A DNA stretch of 64,000 bases from Zoroaster sp. YZ-2022 (taxonomy: Eukaryota > Echinodermata > Asteroidea > Forcipulatida > Zoroasteridae), in contig CM055830.1 in the NCBI GenBank assembly GCA_029582265.1, positions 33,149,172-33,213,171 of the forward strand. Reading direction: 5' to 3'. Below, one piece after another: positions 22,071 to 33,290 of the stretch. The translations under genes and the position numbers were made by a program. The notes beneath the pieces were generated by a model. The model was not told the origin of the DNA and did not search any database. It saw only the letters and a list, made by a program, of their open reading frames with translations. Within the stretch, counting starts at the first letter, position 1. Every line of letters starts with the position of its first letter.

Positions 22071-22854
22071 GCCAATCCTGAAATATCATGTCTCACATTC
22101 TAAAGTGTTGTCATGTCAGAGAAAAAAAAACCAAATATGCAAATTTACAAAAAGCTGCAATGTTTTGTGAAGTGTTTTCTGTAAATATTTAAATATTTGA
22201 ATGCTTTTACCACACAGGTATTGCCTTTAAAAAAAAAAACCTTAGCTGTCACAGGCTGTGTATAAATAAAGTGCTGGCCATACAAAACGGTAGTCATGGA
22301 AAGGCTTCGTCATATTGGCTAATCTCCGTTGTTTGATGGATCTATTGCGGCCCTTGGCCCTACAAGAATGCAATTCAAATCCTGGTTATGGACGACCAGT
22401 GCTCAAAGGAACTTAATTAAAGTTAGGTACGGTGACAGGGTTGTTCATTGACATGTGACTGGCTCTGGCAAAACCCTAAACTTGGACCCAATTTTCAAAA
22501 GTGACCTCCAAAATTTATCGTGAAAATTAACAATGTTTTCAACAACGTTTCGGGATTTTTCCTTTTCCATCAAAATCTAGAGAAAATGCTCTGTATGGTG
22601 ACATGAAAACTAGTCCGTCAAACTGGGTTTTGACCTTTTCATGGCTGTTACGCATTATGGTAAATGCCGAGAAGTTTCGAGTTTTACCAGAGCGGGTCGC
22701 ATATTCAGTCATCCACACTGCCTGGCACTGGTGTTTCTCCCAGCATGAACAGAATGGTGCCAATTACGTGTTCCATTACATTAACTACAAAATGTTCAAT
22801 AGTTATTTTACTACAAAATGTTCAATTGATGTGATTTTTTGCACTATACCAATA
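22071..22854. other. No recognised feature; possible poly(A) signal
   Basis: Downstream of the DDE exon. An AATAAA at about 22265 could serve that gene. The remainder is AT-rich without coding signal. Confidence 0.35.
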
Positions 22855-23060
22855 TATGTACAGTATAAAGTACTGTATACTCGGTGCTTTCCGAGTGTCA
22901 ATGGACAAAAATCCACACACGACTCGGGCGGGATTCGAATCCACAACTTCCTCCTTACCAGTGCAGACATCTTACCTCTTCGACCATCAGCTTGCCCGAC
23001 GACGATTACTCGGAAAGCACTGATATTACAGTGCCTCGTGCATAGTCGGTGTAGGGCTAA
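22855..23060 (-). mobile_element. Second tRNA-derived SINE-like family, copy 1
   Basis: The minus strand has an A-box-like GCTGATGGTCGAAGAGG and a B box GGATTCGAATCCCGCC. Both sides carry CGGTGCTTTCCGAGT in inverted orientation. A second copy lies at 49444-49612. Confidence 0.7.
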
Positions 23061-23539
23061 AATCTATTATTAGGCCCCCAAAAAAGTCTCCGGTTTCTGG
23101 TCATAGGTCGGCTTCAAAATCGGTTTTTTGTTTTTTTTTTTTTTTTTTTGCTTACCAGTGAAATATGTGATTTTGGCTGCAATTGGACATCGTTTCATAG
23201 CAAAAAGAAAACTACAAAGGTGACGCGCACTGACACCAGAAACAAGACACTTTTTTTTGGGGGGGGGGGGGGCGTATCATCTATCTATATACAAAGTGGT
23301 CATAAAACTTGACGTCTGATATTAAAAAGTATACCGCTTCCTAAACCTCAAGTTGGTCTATTTTGTACTTATGCAATGATGCGACATGGATAGACATTAA
23401 GTTTAACGGGAAGATATATCATTGGTATTTGAAAAATATCTGTGAAAGTTTCATTACAACTGGTGCTCACGTTGTTGTGAAAATTACGCAAAACTGTTTC
23501 AGGTTTCATGTTTTTAATAAAGTTGCCAGATGATAAAAT

Positions 23540-23830
23540 AAGGGAATAGCAGTTTGCCGCGCGGTCTTTACCGCAGGTTAACGACCGGTTTTGGGCATGG
23601 TCGCGGGCGAACGAAAAGGACCGAGTCGAATGTAAAAAAAAATGTAATTTTTGTTGAAATAAGCCGAATAGAAATGGGCAATTTCACGTTTTGGGGACAC
23701 ACGAAACACTTCCAAAGTACATGAGTTGGGCGCGTGATGCCAAACTTCGTCACTCTGATTGGTTGAAATTGCGTCGCGCGTGTCGCACAAAACAGCTGTT
23801 GTCCAATCAGATTGTCTAAACTGTCTTTAG
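23540..23830. promoter_or_regulatory. CG-richer stretch with paired CCAAT boxes
   Basis: CTGATTGGTTG (23756-23766) and GTCCAATCAG (23800-23809) are inverted CCAAT boxes about 45 bases apart with GCGTCGCGCGTGTCGC between them. It looks like a promoter, but no adjoining coding exon was found on either side. Confidence 0.25.
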
Positions 23831-25857
23831 CATTAATTGTGAATTTGAATTAATGTTGTTTTCTCTCAAATTAAAGCGAAATTATTTCTAAGGATCATTG
23901 ATAGTACATTTATTTATACCAACTTTACATAAAGTAAGCTTTTAGATAATTATTTAGTTTGATAAACTGGTAATTTATTACAAATTGTATCTTCCCTTTA
24001 ATGTTTTCCCACTGCTCCTACAAATGATAACATGATGTAAATAAAGGTGACTTATGTTTGTATAGGCTCGACACCGAAGAAAGAACACAGTGCGTTACAT
24101 ACAAACAATCTGTTCTGTTCTGTTCCCTGTGTGTTTATTAGTCAGTCTGTTTCAGGCCTCCCAGCGAAATCTATAAAACCTATATTTCAAAATGGGAACC
24201 TTTATTATCCCCCTCCCCCCTCCCCAAATAAAAAACTATGTTAACCTATATATAAAAACCTATATTTTTAATTTCCTGCAACACATTTTCAACTTACTCA
24301 TAAAATACTCATGGCTTTGAAGAAAAATTACTTTCTAAGTATAAAGAGATGAAGCTAAAACAGTATCCAAACTGTAACATGTGCACCGCTCGTAGATTTT
24401 CTGCCGGACAGGGTATGGGATAATGTACTTTGTTGCAAAAAGTACTCGGAAGGTAGGCAATTTACCAAACATTTGTTACTTAACACTGCATAGTCACGGG
24501 AAATGACCTATAAAAGCCTATATTTTGGCATTTGGTAAACCTATAATAACCTATATTTTAAAATATTTTTCAAAAAAACCTATTTAACAAACCTATATTT
24601 GATAGGTTAGGCACTGGGAGGCCTGATGTTTGTAAACCATTAAAAGTTTTCTTGAAGAATTTGGGGGTTCAGTGTTTTTTTTCCATTTATTCAGAGAGTT
24701 CCATATTTTGTCATGTTAAATCCACAATACACCAATTGGTAATCTCATAAAAACGTAAATGATCACAGCTTTGCAAAATAAATTGCTGAACGAAGATATT
24801 GCTATATAAGGAGATCGCCAACAGAGTGCTAGATGGCTCAGTTGGTAGAGCGCCTTACCCAGAAGTCATAGGTTCAAATCCCACTCAAGTGAATTGTTCT
24901 CTGTTCTCCAAACAATGCATTTACGTACATACAATCCACATTTGTTGGGACACCTCTATCTTCCCCAAACAATGTTGTCTTGCATACGATGTGGTGTACA
25001 TGATCATGCGTTTCCCCGTGCATATTGTAATATCAAATAAAATGTTAAACACACAAATTCACTCGACATTGTATTTGTGGGGGCGCATGCGGTTTAAGTG
25101 TCCCAAGAATGTTGTCCATAATTGTTAGTGTTTTTCATTTAGCGAAAAATTAATTTGGTGAAGTTTGTTGGCAGAAATTTGTTAACATTCATTGTAGAAT
25201 GCATTATGAAAGGTGTAGAAGTTAAATATATAAGTCGCACTCGACATTAATGATTCAATTTCAAACTTTCTCGTGCGCCTTTCTAAAACCACGCCACGCC
25301 CTCAGCTGCTCTTTAGACACCTTGACTTCTACATTCATAGCGCCCTCTATTGTTACACTTGTTTGTATCACACCGGCACAAATCATAATTATGATGCTCG
25401 ATAAGCGACAGAGTACACCCCTCCCATTGTGTGTTCAAGGAATCTTAGGAATTTTTAGAGGATTTCAGGGGGAGAGGTCCGTTAACAATAGAACAACAGT
25501 GTGTTAGTGTATAGGGATATTTTTGGGTGGTGGCACTCTGCCGCATATCGAGCGTGGTAGAGCACATTATTTAATACTTTCTTGATACTAGACTGGTCCC
25601 ATGTCTTCATCCTTAAACAAACCTTATACCAAACTGTGGTGAAATTTCTCATATCAAGGAATTTGTTCAAATGTTCCAATGAAAACAAAAATCTAGAAAA
25701 TTGCCAGAGAAATATAGCATAACAAGGGCAATATACCGTCAGAGGGCGCAATATTTTTAACTAATAATTATTTTATAGGCAAAAAAGTCTCCGGATTCTG
25801 GTCCCAGCGCGCTTCGCCTCAGCATTTTTAATTTTCTTTTTCCCTATGAAACGATGT
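23831..25857. other. Gene-free stretch
   Basis: Apart from the tRNA-like sequence, it holds only a run of CCTATATTT/CCTATAAAAACC motifs (24170-24610) and (near 25535) a short tRNA-B-box-unlike repeat. No exon recognised. Confidence 0.4.
24827..24893 (+). tRNA. tRNA-like sequence, probably a pseudogene or SINE head
   Basis: It has an A box TGGCTCAGTTGG (24834-24845), a D arm GCTC..GAGC and a B box GGTTCAAATCC (24871-24881) at tRNA spacing. The acceptor ends do not pair and the T stem is mismatched (ATAGG against CCACT), so it is unlikely to be a working tRNA. Confidence 0.4.
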
Positions 25858-26060
25858 CCAAGTAAGACTAATTGCAGCGACACCATGTGAAATTCTCAAT
25901 TGAGTAGTAATTAGTTCTGAAAAGAACTGGAGGTACAACTCGACGTTTCGATCAGTATGCTCTGATCGTCCTCGGGAGAATGCGGACTCTGGGAAATGCT
26001 GCTGCAAGTTAAACGCGAACGACGTCCAATTGGACGTCGTAGTTACAGGGTGAACCCACA
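25858..26060. repeat. Inverted-repeat family, left-arm copy
   Basis: Contains AATTGAGTAGTAATTAGTTC, GAACTGGAGG, ACTCGACGTTTCGATCAG and TCTGATCGTCCTCGGGAG. It serves as unmodified reference for 47115-47332. Short related fragments are at 1497-1545, 6213-6262 and 27358-27395. Confidence 0.75.
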
Positions 26061-26211
26061 TGGAAAGAATTGCAAAGCTCGGAGAGAGGCGTGGAGAGGG
26101 ATCCCCAAGTCAAAACAGAAAGTTACCTAAAGTGTCCCTTGAAAATCCTATATATCCACAACCTCCCCACTCACCTATATACTGGACCGCGACTGTGACG
26201 GCCGGGTCAAT

Positions 26212-27187
26212 CAGTGGCGCACCCAGGATTTGATTGTGGGGGGGGGGGGGGGGGTGGGGGCGGGGGCGGGGCGGCGGCGGCTCAAAATATTTTTATTTGA
26301 AATCCAATATGGGGGAGAGACATGGCTGACCCAAATAACCATAACCGCTGGCGCGGCTGCAGCCATGTCCCTAGTCGTGCTCGTCAGTGAACCTACGGCA
26401 CATGTTAAATGTTTCTAGTCATAAAAAGAAGACATTATGGCATGATTCGGACTCGTAGGGTTTTACCTTCCACATAATTTCCTCCTCTTGATGTAAAGAA
26501 CTTGAGCTTGTTTCGTCTGCAAGATTTCTATAGTTAAATACTTTCATTGCGTGGACGTAAAGTTTGTGATCATTCCGGGCGGAACTAAAAATTTTCAAAC
26601 ACGAATTTGGCGGCAAAACCAAATCCCAATATTATCCAATCGGTGTTTGCTAAAAGAGTGTCACATAATCTTTGTAAATTAAAACCCAATCCTGGGCCAT
26701 TGTGTACAAACTGGAAAGGAGTTGATTATAATGCGGGCGTGTTTAAATTTTACGAGTAACCTCAACGACCTCAACAAGAGAAACGGACAACAGAAAATGA
26801 AAATAAAATTAAGTAAAGCTGCTCCCTGATCAGGGTGCACCATGGCAGGGGGGGGGGGGGAATGTGTAAAAATGCTTGTTATATATACTGGTGGCCCTTC
26901 AAGCTTACATGCACATGCATACGCAACGCCGTAAAATATAATAGTGAGTGGAATAAATGGAAAACTTTTGGAGGGGAGCTTGAGTCTCCTGAGTCCCCAT
27001 CCCTTGTACCACTGCCCTATACTCCTTGCCGAACTCCTCTGTAGACAAGACTTGGGCTCAGATTTTGCTCTCTTTCCTGGCTCCTTCTTTAAAATAAAAT
27101 AAAACATCAGCGGGCCCTTGGGGGCTCAGCCCCCAAAGCCCCCAAGGCCCCCAAGCCCCCCCCCCCCACTCCTTGGGTGCGCCACTG
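26212..27187. mobile_element. 976-bp hAT-like element with poly-G tract
   Basis: Ends CAGTGGCGCACCCAGGA and, inverted, CAGTGGCGCACCCAAGGA. Flanks GGGTCAAT (26204-26211) and GGGTCACT (27188-27195) form an 8-bp duplication with one mismatch, as in hAT elements. Bases 26238-26281 are nearly all G with GGGGCGGGGC blocks, mirrored by a poly-C stretch at 27153-27165. Open frames inside are not recognised as transposase. Confidence 0.82.
26238..26281 (+). other. Possible G-quadruplex-forming tract
   Basis: A run of 18 or so G followed by T and then G4-5 blocks separated by single C bases. Such sequence can fold into G-quadruplexes; here it is part of the hAT-like element's end. Confidence 0.6.
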
Positions 27188-27867
27188 GGGTCACTCCAAT
27201 CATATAGAGAAAGAACACGGCTCTTTAATTCTCTAAGCTCCACTCACGTCCACACCGGCACTGAGCCTATTAACTCCTCTATCTCTATCATTATACTGTA
27301 TAATATATACCAGTTATTTATCCCCAATGAATGGCCATACTCCGTTCCCTCCAGAACTAATTACTACTCAATTGAGATTTTTCACATGACTCCGTTACGG
27401 TACACCGGAAAAAGATTGAATGTCTGTGAATTCATAAAATAGTTGTACAAATCATCCCTGGCTTTAATAGTACACAGTAATATAATACAACTTGCGTTAT
27501 GCGCGTGACTTCAATAATTAATCGTGTACAAGGCATGGCACCGCCTGATGGCGTATTTTTTTCAGGACAAACGTGGGTCATTTCGAAAAAAATGTCTTTA
27601 AAAACTTGTTAAACGACAACAATTTTTAAAAATGGGAATTTTATAGAAATTTTCCACGTTCGTCCTGGGGAAATTTAAAAAAAAATTAAATTTAAATTAA
27701 AAAAAAAAAAAAAACGCTGCCCGAGCGTTAATAAGTCTGGGAGCCAGCAGCGATTTTCTTTCCCGCAGTAAATAATTACAACTGTCCATGTAAAATCACC
27801 TATTATGCATTTTGTATTCTATCTAAAAATTCACTTTCGTTAAAAAACCTCCATATCCAGAAATTAC

Positions 27868-28331
27868 GGGTCTATGAATTCTCAGGATTTTTCCTGATTT
27901 CAGGATTTTTAACAAATCTCCCTTTGCTTCAAACCCTTCTTGAAAGGAGAGAAGTCATCCACCAAGGAAAGAAAGAAGAGAAGTAGCCACCAAGGAAAGA
28001 AAGAAGAGAAGTATCCACCAAGGAAAGAAAGAAGAGAAGTATCCACCAAGGAAAGAAAGAAGAGAAGTAGCCACCAAGGAAAGAAAGAAGAGAAGTAGCC
28101 ACCAAGGAAAGAAAGAAGAGAAGTAGCCACACACCAAGGAAAGAAAGAAGTAGCCTGTATTGTGTCCAAACCTCTAGTTTCTTGTCTGTGGGGATGTGGA
28201 GAGTCTGTAAATCCTCCAAAATTAAACATTACAGGAGCTTGGGGGGGGGCTTTGTGCTCTAGACCAAAGGCCCGGGCGCTACCCAGCACTTTTCAGGATT
28301 TTTTTTTTACTTTTGTCAAATCACACCCATG
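27868..28331. mobile_element. Same hAT-like MITE with an internal 28-bp minisatellite
   Basis: Family ends on both sides (GTCTATGAATTCTCAGG and GTCAAATCACACCCATG). Inside, the AGAAGAGAAGTAGCCACCAA segment is amplified to about seven units of 28 bp at 27955-28150, which gives minus-strand frames rich in FLSLV that are not a gene. Confidence 0.85.
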
Positions 28332-29250
28332 TTACTATTATACAGAAAGGCTTACTTCTGAATTAATTTTTTAGTTTAAAGAAAATAATATAAATATTAA
28401 AAAAGTTTCTGACAAAACGTTGCCTCGATCTCAATGGACAACGAGCGTTCAAACCGCTAGGCTACCATGCCAATAAAATTTGTAGTTGAATTAATAGAAA
28501 ATAAAACAATGGCAATTCGTGACTGCAGAAAAAATTGCGAAGCAGCTGTTCGATTTCCGGAAGCCATCATCATCTATGGCTGCGGCGGCTTCGGACGCAC
28601 GGAGTCTGCATTTGATCAGGCGTTACTTTAGTTTAGGACTTAATTATGACGAAATAATTGCTTCACTTGCTTCTAATCATAATATCTTTATCAGCAAGCG
28701 TAACCTAAACCGTAAATTGCGAGAATTTTGCCTTTATCGCCGAAAACACCACACAGACATCGTTGATGTTGCATGTTTTATAGAAGGGCAGTTGAGTACC
28801 TCAGGGCAACTTTGTGGTTACCGGTGGATGCACCTGAGATGCCTTCAGAATGGAATTCTGGTAAGCCGAGAAACAGTGCGCCATCTTCTGGGATTATTAG
28901 ACCCAGAGGGAGTCGAGCAAAGAAGGCGGCGGTGGCCTTACAGAGAAGGACATACAACGGAAGAGGCCCAAACTTTGTGTGGCACTTGGACTCTTATGAC
29001 AAACTAAAGCCTTACGGGGTTTGTATTAACGGATGTACGGTATCGACGGGTATTCAAGACAGATCCTCTGGCTTGCCTCTCTGACAAATAGTGACCCTGG
29101 CGTTATTGCGGGGTATTTCATGGAAACTGTGAGAAACAAAGTAGGTTGTCCTAGACTACTTCGGGGCGACGCTGGAACGGAAAATAGTTCTGTTCGACAG
29201 ATGCAACAGTTCTTGAGAAGAAACTCTCAAGATGCATTTGCAGGGGAGAG

Positions 29251-29916
29251 GCAGTGGCGTAGCTAGCGGGGGGGGGGGGGCGGCCGTCCCCCTGGCTCCA
29301 GTTCCAGAATAAGTGGGGGCTCCCCCTAACACATGCGAATTTTGTTCACATGCTTATGGGACTGACTGACGGGCCCACCAGCAGGCAGGACTATACAGGC
29401 AGGGCCGGATTTAGACCTTGAGGGGCCCGGGGCACTTCAGGTTTGGGGGCCCCTCGACATAGAAATTAAATTACATGACAAATAAAAAATGAACTAAAAT
29501 GAATGATAAACCGCATTTCTTCGAAAAAAATATAAAACTAATTTTATAATTATTACATTTTTTTATATAAAGGAAGTCCTTAGTCTGGGGGCCCTCTGGC
29601 AGGGGGGCCCGGGGCAATTGCCCCCTTTGCATCCTTATAAATCCGGCCCTGTATACAGGGCCGCTTTTACATAAGGGCAAAAGGGTAGTTGCCCACGGCC
29701 CCAGGTAAAGAGGGGGCCCTAAAAATCTGTACAGTCATTTTTTTATAACCCGCGATTAATCAAAATCCAATGGCTTAATATGCATGTAGAAGGTATATAG
29801 CAGCACTAACACTTTTTCCGGATAACAATTAAGAAGTCGGTGTCATTGATTGGTGGGCCCCCTGGGATCCGATTCGCCCCCCCCCCCCTGGCGAACATAG
29901 CCAGCTACGCCACTGC
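29251..29916. mobile_element. hAT-like non-autonomous element inserted in the transposase
   Basis: The ends are GCAGTGGCGTAGCTAGC and, inverted, GCAGTGGCGTAGCTGGC. The flanks repeat GGAGAG (29245-29250 and 29917-29922); copy B at 43600 shows the uninterrupted site. If the element starts at CAGTGG the duplication is 8 bp with one mismatch, which is the hAT rule; a 6-bp perfect duplication is the alternative. It contains a poly-G run (29269-29280), a mirrored poly-C run, and the nested element 29400-29651. Confidence 0.82.
29400..29651. mobile_element. hAT-like MITE nested in the previous element
   Basis: It is 252 bp long, with perfect 14-bp inverted ends CAGGGCCGGATTTA and an exact 8-bp target duplication TATACAGG (29392-29399 and 29652-29659). 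The 8-bp duplication and CAGGG ends are those of hAT MITEs. No coding capacity. Confidence 0.9.
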
Positions 29917-30089
29917 GGAGAGGAGCTTCCTCGAAGGAAGCAGTCAGAGCAACCAGCGCATTGAATTCTGGTGGGGCATTCTGAGGAAACACTGCTCCCA
30001 GTATTACAGCTGCGCTTTTGAGGAATGTATGCAAGCTGCATGCACTAGCTACACTGCATGCACAGGCTAGGCGTCCGCACGAAACATGT

Positions 30090-31376
30090 GCTTCTTGAAA
30101 ATGAAAATAACTGCTCTGGGGGAAAAAAAATAACTGCTCTCGAAAATAAAAATAACTGCTCTCGAAAATATAAATAACTGCTCTCGAAAAAAAAAAAAAA
30201 TGCTCTTGAAAATATAAATAACTGCTCTGGAAAATAAAAATAACTGCTCTGGAAAATAAAAATAACTGCTCTGGAAAATAAAAATAACTGCTTTGGAAAA
30301 TAAAAAATAACTGCTCTGGAAAATAAAAATAACTGCTCTGGGAAAAAAAATAACTGCTCTCGAAAATATAAATAACTGCTCTCGAAAATAAAAATAACTG
30401 CTCTCGAAAATAAAAATAACTGCTCTGGAAAATAAAAATAACTGCTCTGGGAACAAAAATAACTGCTCTCGAAAATAAAAATAACTGCTCTCGAAAATAT
30501 AAATAACTGCTCTGGAAAATAAAAATAACTGCTTTGGAAAATAAAAATAACTGCTCTGGGAAAAAAAAACTGCTCTCGAAAATATAAATAACTGCTCTCG
30601 AAAATAAAAATAACTGCTCTCGAAAATAAAAATAACTGCTCTCGAAAATAAAAATAACTGCTCTCGAAAATAAAAATAACTGCTCTCGAAAATAAAAATA
30701 ACTGCTCTGGAAAATAAAAATAACTGCTCTGGGAACAAAAATAACTGCTCTCGAAAATAAAAATAACTGCTCTCGAAAATGAAAATAACTGCTCTGGAAA
30801 ATAAAAATAACTGCTTTGGAAAATAAAAATAACTGCTCTGGAAATTAAAAATAACTGCTCTGGGAAAAAAAAACTGCTCTCGAAAATATAAATAACTGCT
30901 CTGGAAAATAAAAATAACTGCTCTGGAAAATAAAAATAACTGCTCTCGAAAATATAAATAACTGCTCTCGAAAATAAAAATAACTGCTCTCGAAAATATA
31001 AATAACTGCTCTCGAAAATAAAAATAACTGCTCTCGAAAATATAAATAACTGCTCTCGAAAATAAAAATAACTGCTCTGGAAAATAAAAATAACTGCTCT
31101 GGAAAATAAAAATAACTGCTCTCGAAAATAAAAATAACTGCTCTGGAAAATAAAAATAACTGCTCTGGGAACAAAAATAACTGCTCTCGAAAATAAAAAT
31201 AACTGCTCTCGAAAATATAAATAACTGCTCTCGAAAATAAAAATAACTGCTCTCGAAAATATAAATAACTGCTCTCGAAAATAAAAATAACTGCTCTCGA
31301 AAATAAAAATAACTGCTTTCGAAAATAAAAATAACTGCTCTCGAAAATAAAAATAACTGCTCTCGAAAATAAAATG
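30090..31376. repeat. 22-bp minisatellite, about 58 units, transposon subterminal array
   Basis: Units of GCTCTCGAAAATAAAAATAA+CT with variants (GCTCTGG, GCTTTGG, AAATATAAATAACT, GGGAACAAAAATAACT). The array lies between the transposase stop and the right terminus of copy A. Copy B has the same units at both ends in inverted orientation (43256-43435 and 44325-44450), so the 22-mer belongs to the transposon's terminal region and expanded here. All three minus-strand frames are free of stops, which yields a 439-residue open frame with no sign of being a gene. Confidence 0.93.
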
Positions 31377-31779
31377 ACGATGGCACTAATGGGCTTTCGT
31401 ACCAAAAGACAAAATATTGATTAATGTCTAAACTTTTATTTTATTCTCAATTTAATGTCCAGATGCCCGTCGAGTTATTCGCATCCCAATCGAAACCACC
31501 CTCGACACCAGCAGAAAACGCCCACACTGAAAAGCATCCATTTCGGAGAAAGGCCTTACGCTTGAAATCGAATTAGGACCACTTTTTTAGGGCCTAGTGT
31601 ATCCAAGATATTCAAAGTTGGAAGTCAAGAATCCCCAGGTCAAATGTATGGGCCTGCAATCTTTGTTTTTCAGGGGGGAATGAGACTTGCAAATGATGAT
31701 AAAAAGCTCGGCGCATGAATTTGTCGCTATTGAGTGGGGGGTGCAACCTTTTGTAACAAAACGAATCATGTGACAAACG

Positions 31780-32045
31780 ATTTCACAGGCACGTGATCGA
31801 GACTGCCCTTGATATTAATCACGTGCGCACCATCCAGTGAATTAAATGGGTGGTACGATGCCGGCCCTGAAAATCATTACATCAAAGTGAAGGGGTGGGT
31901 ACCAACGAACGTACGGTTTTTGTCCTCATGCATTTTGGAGCCGGGCCGGGTAACATCAACACTGTTTTCAACATTTCGCATCATTTACGTCAGGATCGCA
32001 CCTGATTTGGCTTGTAAACTCTTGAAAAAGGTAAGCAACTCATCC
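31780..32045 (+). promoter_or_regulatory. Possible promoter and first exon with donor
   Basis: Two CACGTG E-boxes (31791, 31819) precede a stretch richer in CG that ends in CTTGAAAAAG|GTAAGC near 32029, a good splice donor. No protein match was recognised in any frame, so this may be a non-coding first exon or chance. Confidence 0.2.
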
Positions 32046-32145
32046 GTAGCGGTGTAGTGTATTTTTCTGCGCAATGTTTGAAATGTATAATTTGGGATAC
32101 AGGGTGTGGAAGACTAAATTTGTGTTATTATTTAATTATTAATTA

Positions 32146-32250
32146 TTAACCCTCCTACACATACACATGGAGTTATGGACTATATGGAGGCCACTCCGAT
32201 CCACAACATTCTGTTCTTGAGCAACCTTCAGTACATATCCTCAATTTACC
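32146..32250. mobile_element. TTAA/CCCTC MITE (type A), left fragment
   Basis: Starts TTAACCCTCCTACACATACAC and follows type A for about 100 bases (CTTGAGCAACCTTCAGTACAT), then diverges. Confidence 0.65.
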
Positions 32251-33290
32251 CTAAATGACGCACCTAAGGATATATCATCATCTGAACAGTAACTTACATT
32301 TAGTAATGAAAGTAGCAGTTTGGTGTTTCAGTTTGTTTCAGTGAAGGATTCTCTTGTAAAATACTGAATTTCAATGCATGATCATACACGTGGACGTCTT
32401 GAGCGTTGTTTTTTGAGACGCACAGAATTGTGGTCATGAAAAAATTGATGTTGGTATAATGACTCACCCACAAACTGTTAAAGTTGATGGGGGCACAGAA
32501 AATGTACCCAAGAAGAAAAACAGTTGAATCATGTTTCATCTTATTCCAGATGGTTGTAAAATTGTTTTTAATCTTGAAAATAAAAATATTGTTTGAAAGA
32601 CCAATCAAATGGAAGGTGGTTAAAATTTTTGCAAAAAGTACTTTAAAACTTTGAAATGTGTAAAAATTCTGTTAACATTTTTTGTCAAATAAAAGATTTC
32701 TTTTCATAACCATGATATTAATGTTTCATTTTCTCAATAATTTTCCACTGCCGACGAAATAAACACCAACAAATTAAGTAGTCTTCGTTCACTTCTACTA
32801 TAACCCTAATTCCCTAGACAACAAAGCCAGTTGGAGGATTTTGAAGGATTTTTATTGTTTTAATACAATGCCTAGGGAGTTAGGGTTAAGGAATGTGTCC
32901 ATTTTGAGGATCAGTATTTCTTTAAAAAAATAATTGCAACTGCAAAGCATTCATATCTTTACGTTTCCACAGACAATAGCTCGTTGATGGCACAGAAAAA
33001 TAAAATCACAGAAGTTCGTGAAAAAAAATTGAGGTCGTGTAAATCTGTTACTATTTGTATCTAGTAAAATCAGTGGTTAAACAACTTTTTCCACTTTCAC
33101 AAGCACTAACTTTCCAGTAAATCATACAATTTCACTATGATTTTTATTTTTGTAACAAGCACGACTTAGATAAGTTTATGCAACCAGTAATACGCCATAG
33201 TTTTGTAAGTTTTCTGAGAAATGCTAAGCCAAAGGTAAGTGCATCATTTCATGAGTGCGGCGAATTATGTACATGGACGATAATTATTAA
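32251..33290. other. No recognised feature apart from the 90-bp MITE
   Basis: AT-rich single-copy-looking sequence; open frames are short and without motifs. Confidence 0.4.
32800..32889. mobile_element. TTAACCCTAAC MITE, 90-bp miniature
   Basis: Has both ends (TAACCCTAATTCCCTAG and TGCCTAGGGAGTTAGGGTTAA) but almost nothing between except GGAGGATTTTGAAGGATTTT. Confidence 0.7.

Larger units (their letters stand above)
28519..30070 (+). pseudogene. Integrase-core transposase pseudogene, copy A
   Basis: The N-terminal part (28519 to about 28935) reads MAAAASDARSLHLIRRYFSL.. and includes a helix-turn-helix and the RKHHTDIVDV segment. The frame is lost near 28935, resumes in another frame for HLDSYDKLKPYGVCIN, is lost again near 29036, and continues with IDGYSRQILWL and VGCPRLLRGDAGTEN up to 29250. 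After the inserted element it resumes at 29923 (SFLEGSSQSNQRIEFWW) and ends at a TAG at 30068-30070. Three separate breaks, so no functional protein. Confidence 0.82.
28519..31401 (+). mobile_element. Broken integrase-core (rve/DDE) transposon, copy A
   Basis: It carries a helix-turn-helix region followed by an integrase core with the triad Asp (HLDSYDKL), Asp (LRGDAGTENS) and Glu (NQRIEFWW). It looks like the eukaryotic IS3EU/integrase-like DNA transposons; I am sure of the rve fold, less of the superfamily. The right end is GATGGCACTAATGGGCTTTC at 31379-31398, shared with both ends of copy B (43234-44473). The left terminus is missing. The coding part has a +2 shift near 28935 and an extra 5 bases near 29036 relative to copy B, and a 666-bp insertion at 29251. 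It is dead. Confidence 0.8.

Noticed and set aside
24827..24893. Working tRNA gene
   Set aside because: A and B boxes are good, but acceptor and T stems do not pair; kept only as a tRNA-like sequence.
26419..26622. Possible minus-strand exon (acceptor TTTTTAG, donor AAG|GTAAAA)
   Set aside because: It lies wholly inside the hAT-like element 26212-27187 and matches no family I recognise.
27909..28289. 126-codon minus-strand frame rich in FLSLV
   Set aside because: Product of a 28-bp minisatellite inside a hAT-like MITE; the neighbouring frames are open for the same reason.
30090..31376. CRISPR-like array
   Set aside because: Units follow each other directly without unique spacers, in a eukaryotic transposon context.
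30067..31386. 439-codon minus-strand frame of repeating hydrophobic residues
   Set aside because: It arises because the 22-bp repeat has no stop in any minus frame; two more overlapping frames are equally open, there is no signal for splicing or start context, and the array belongs to a transposon end.
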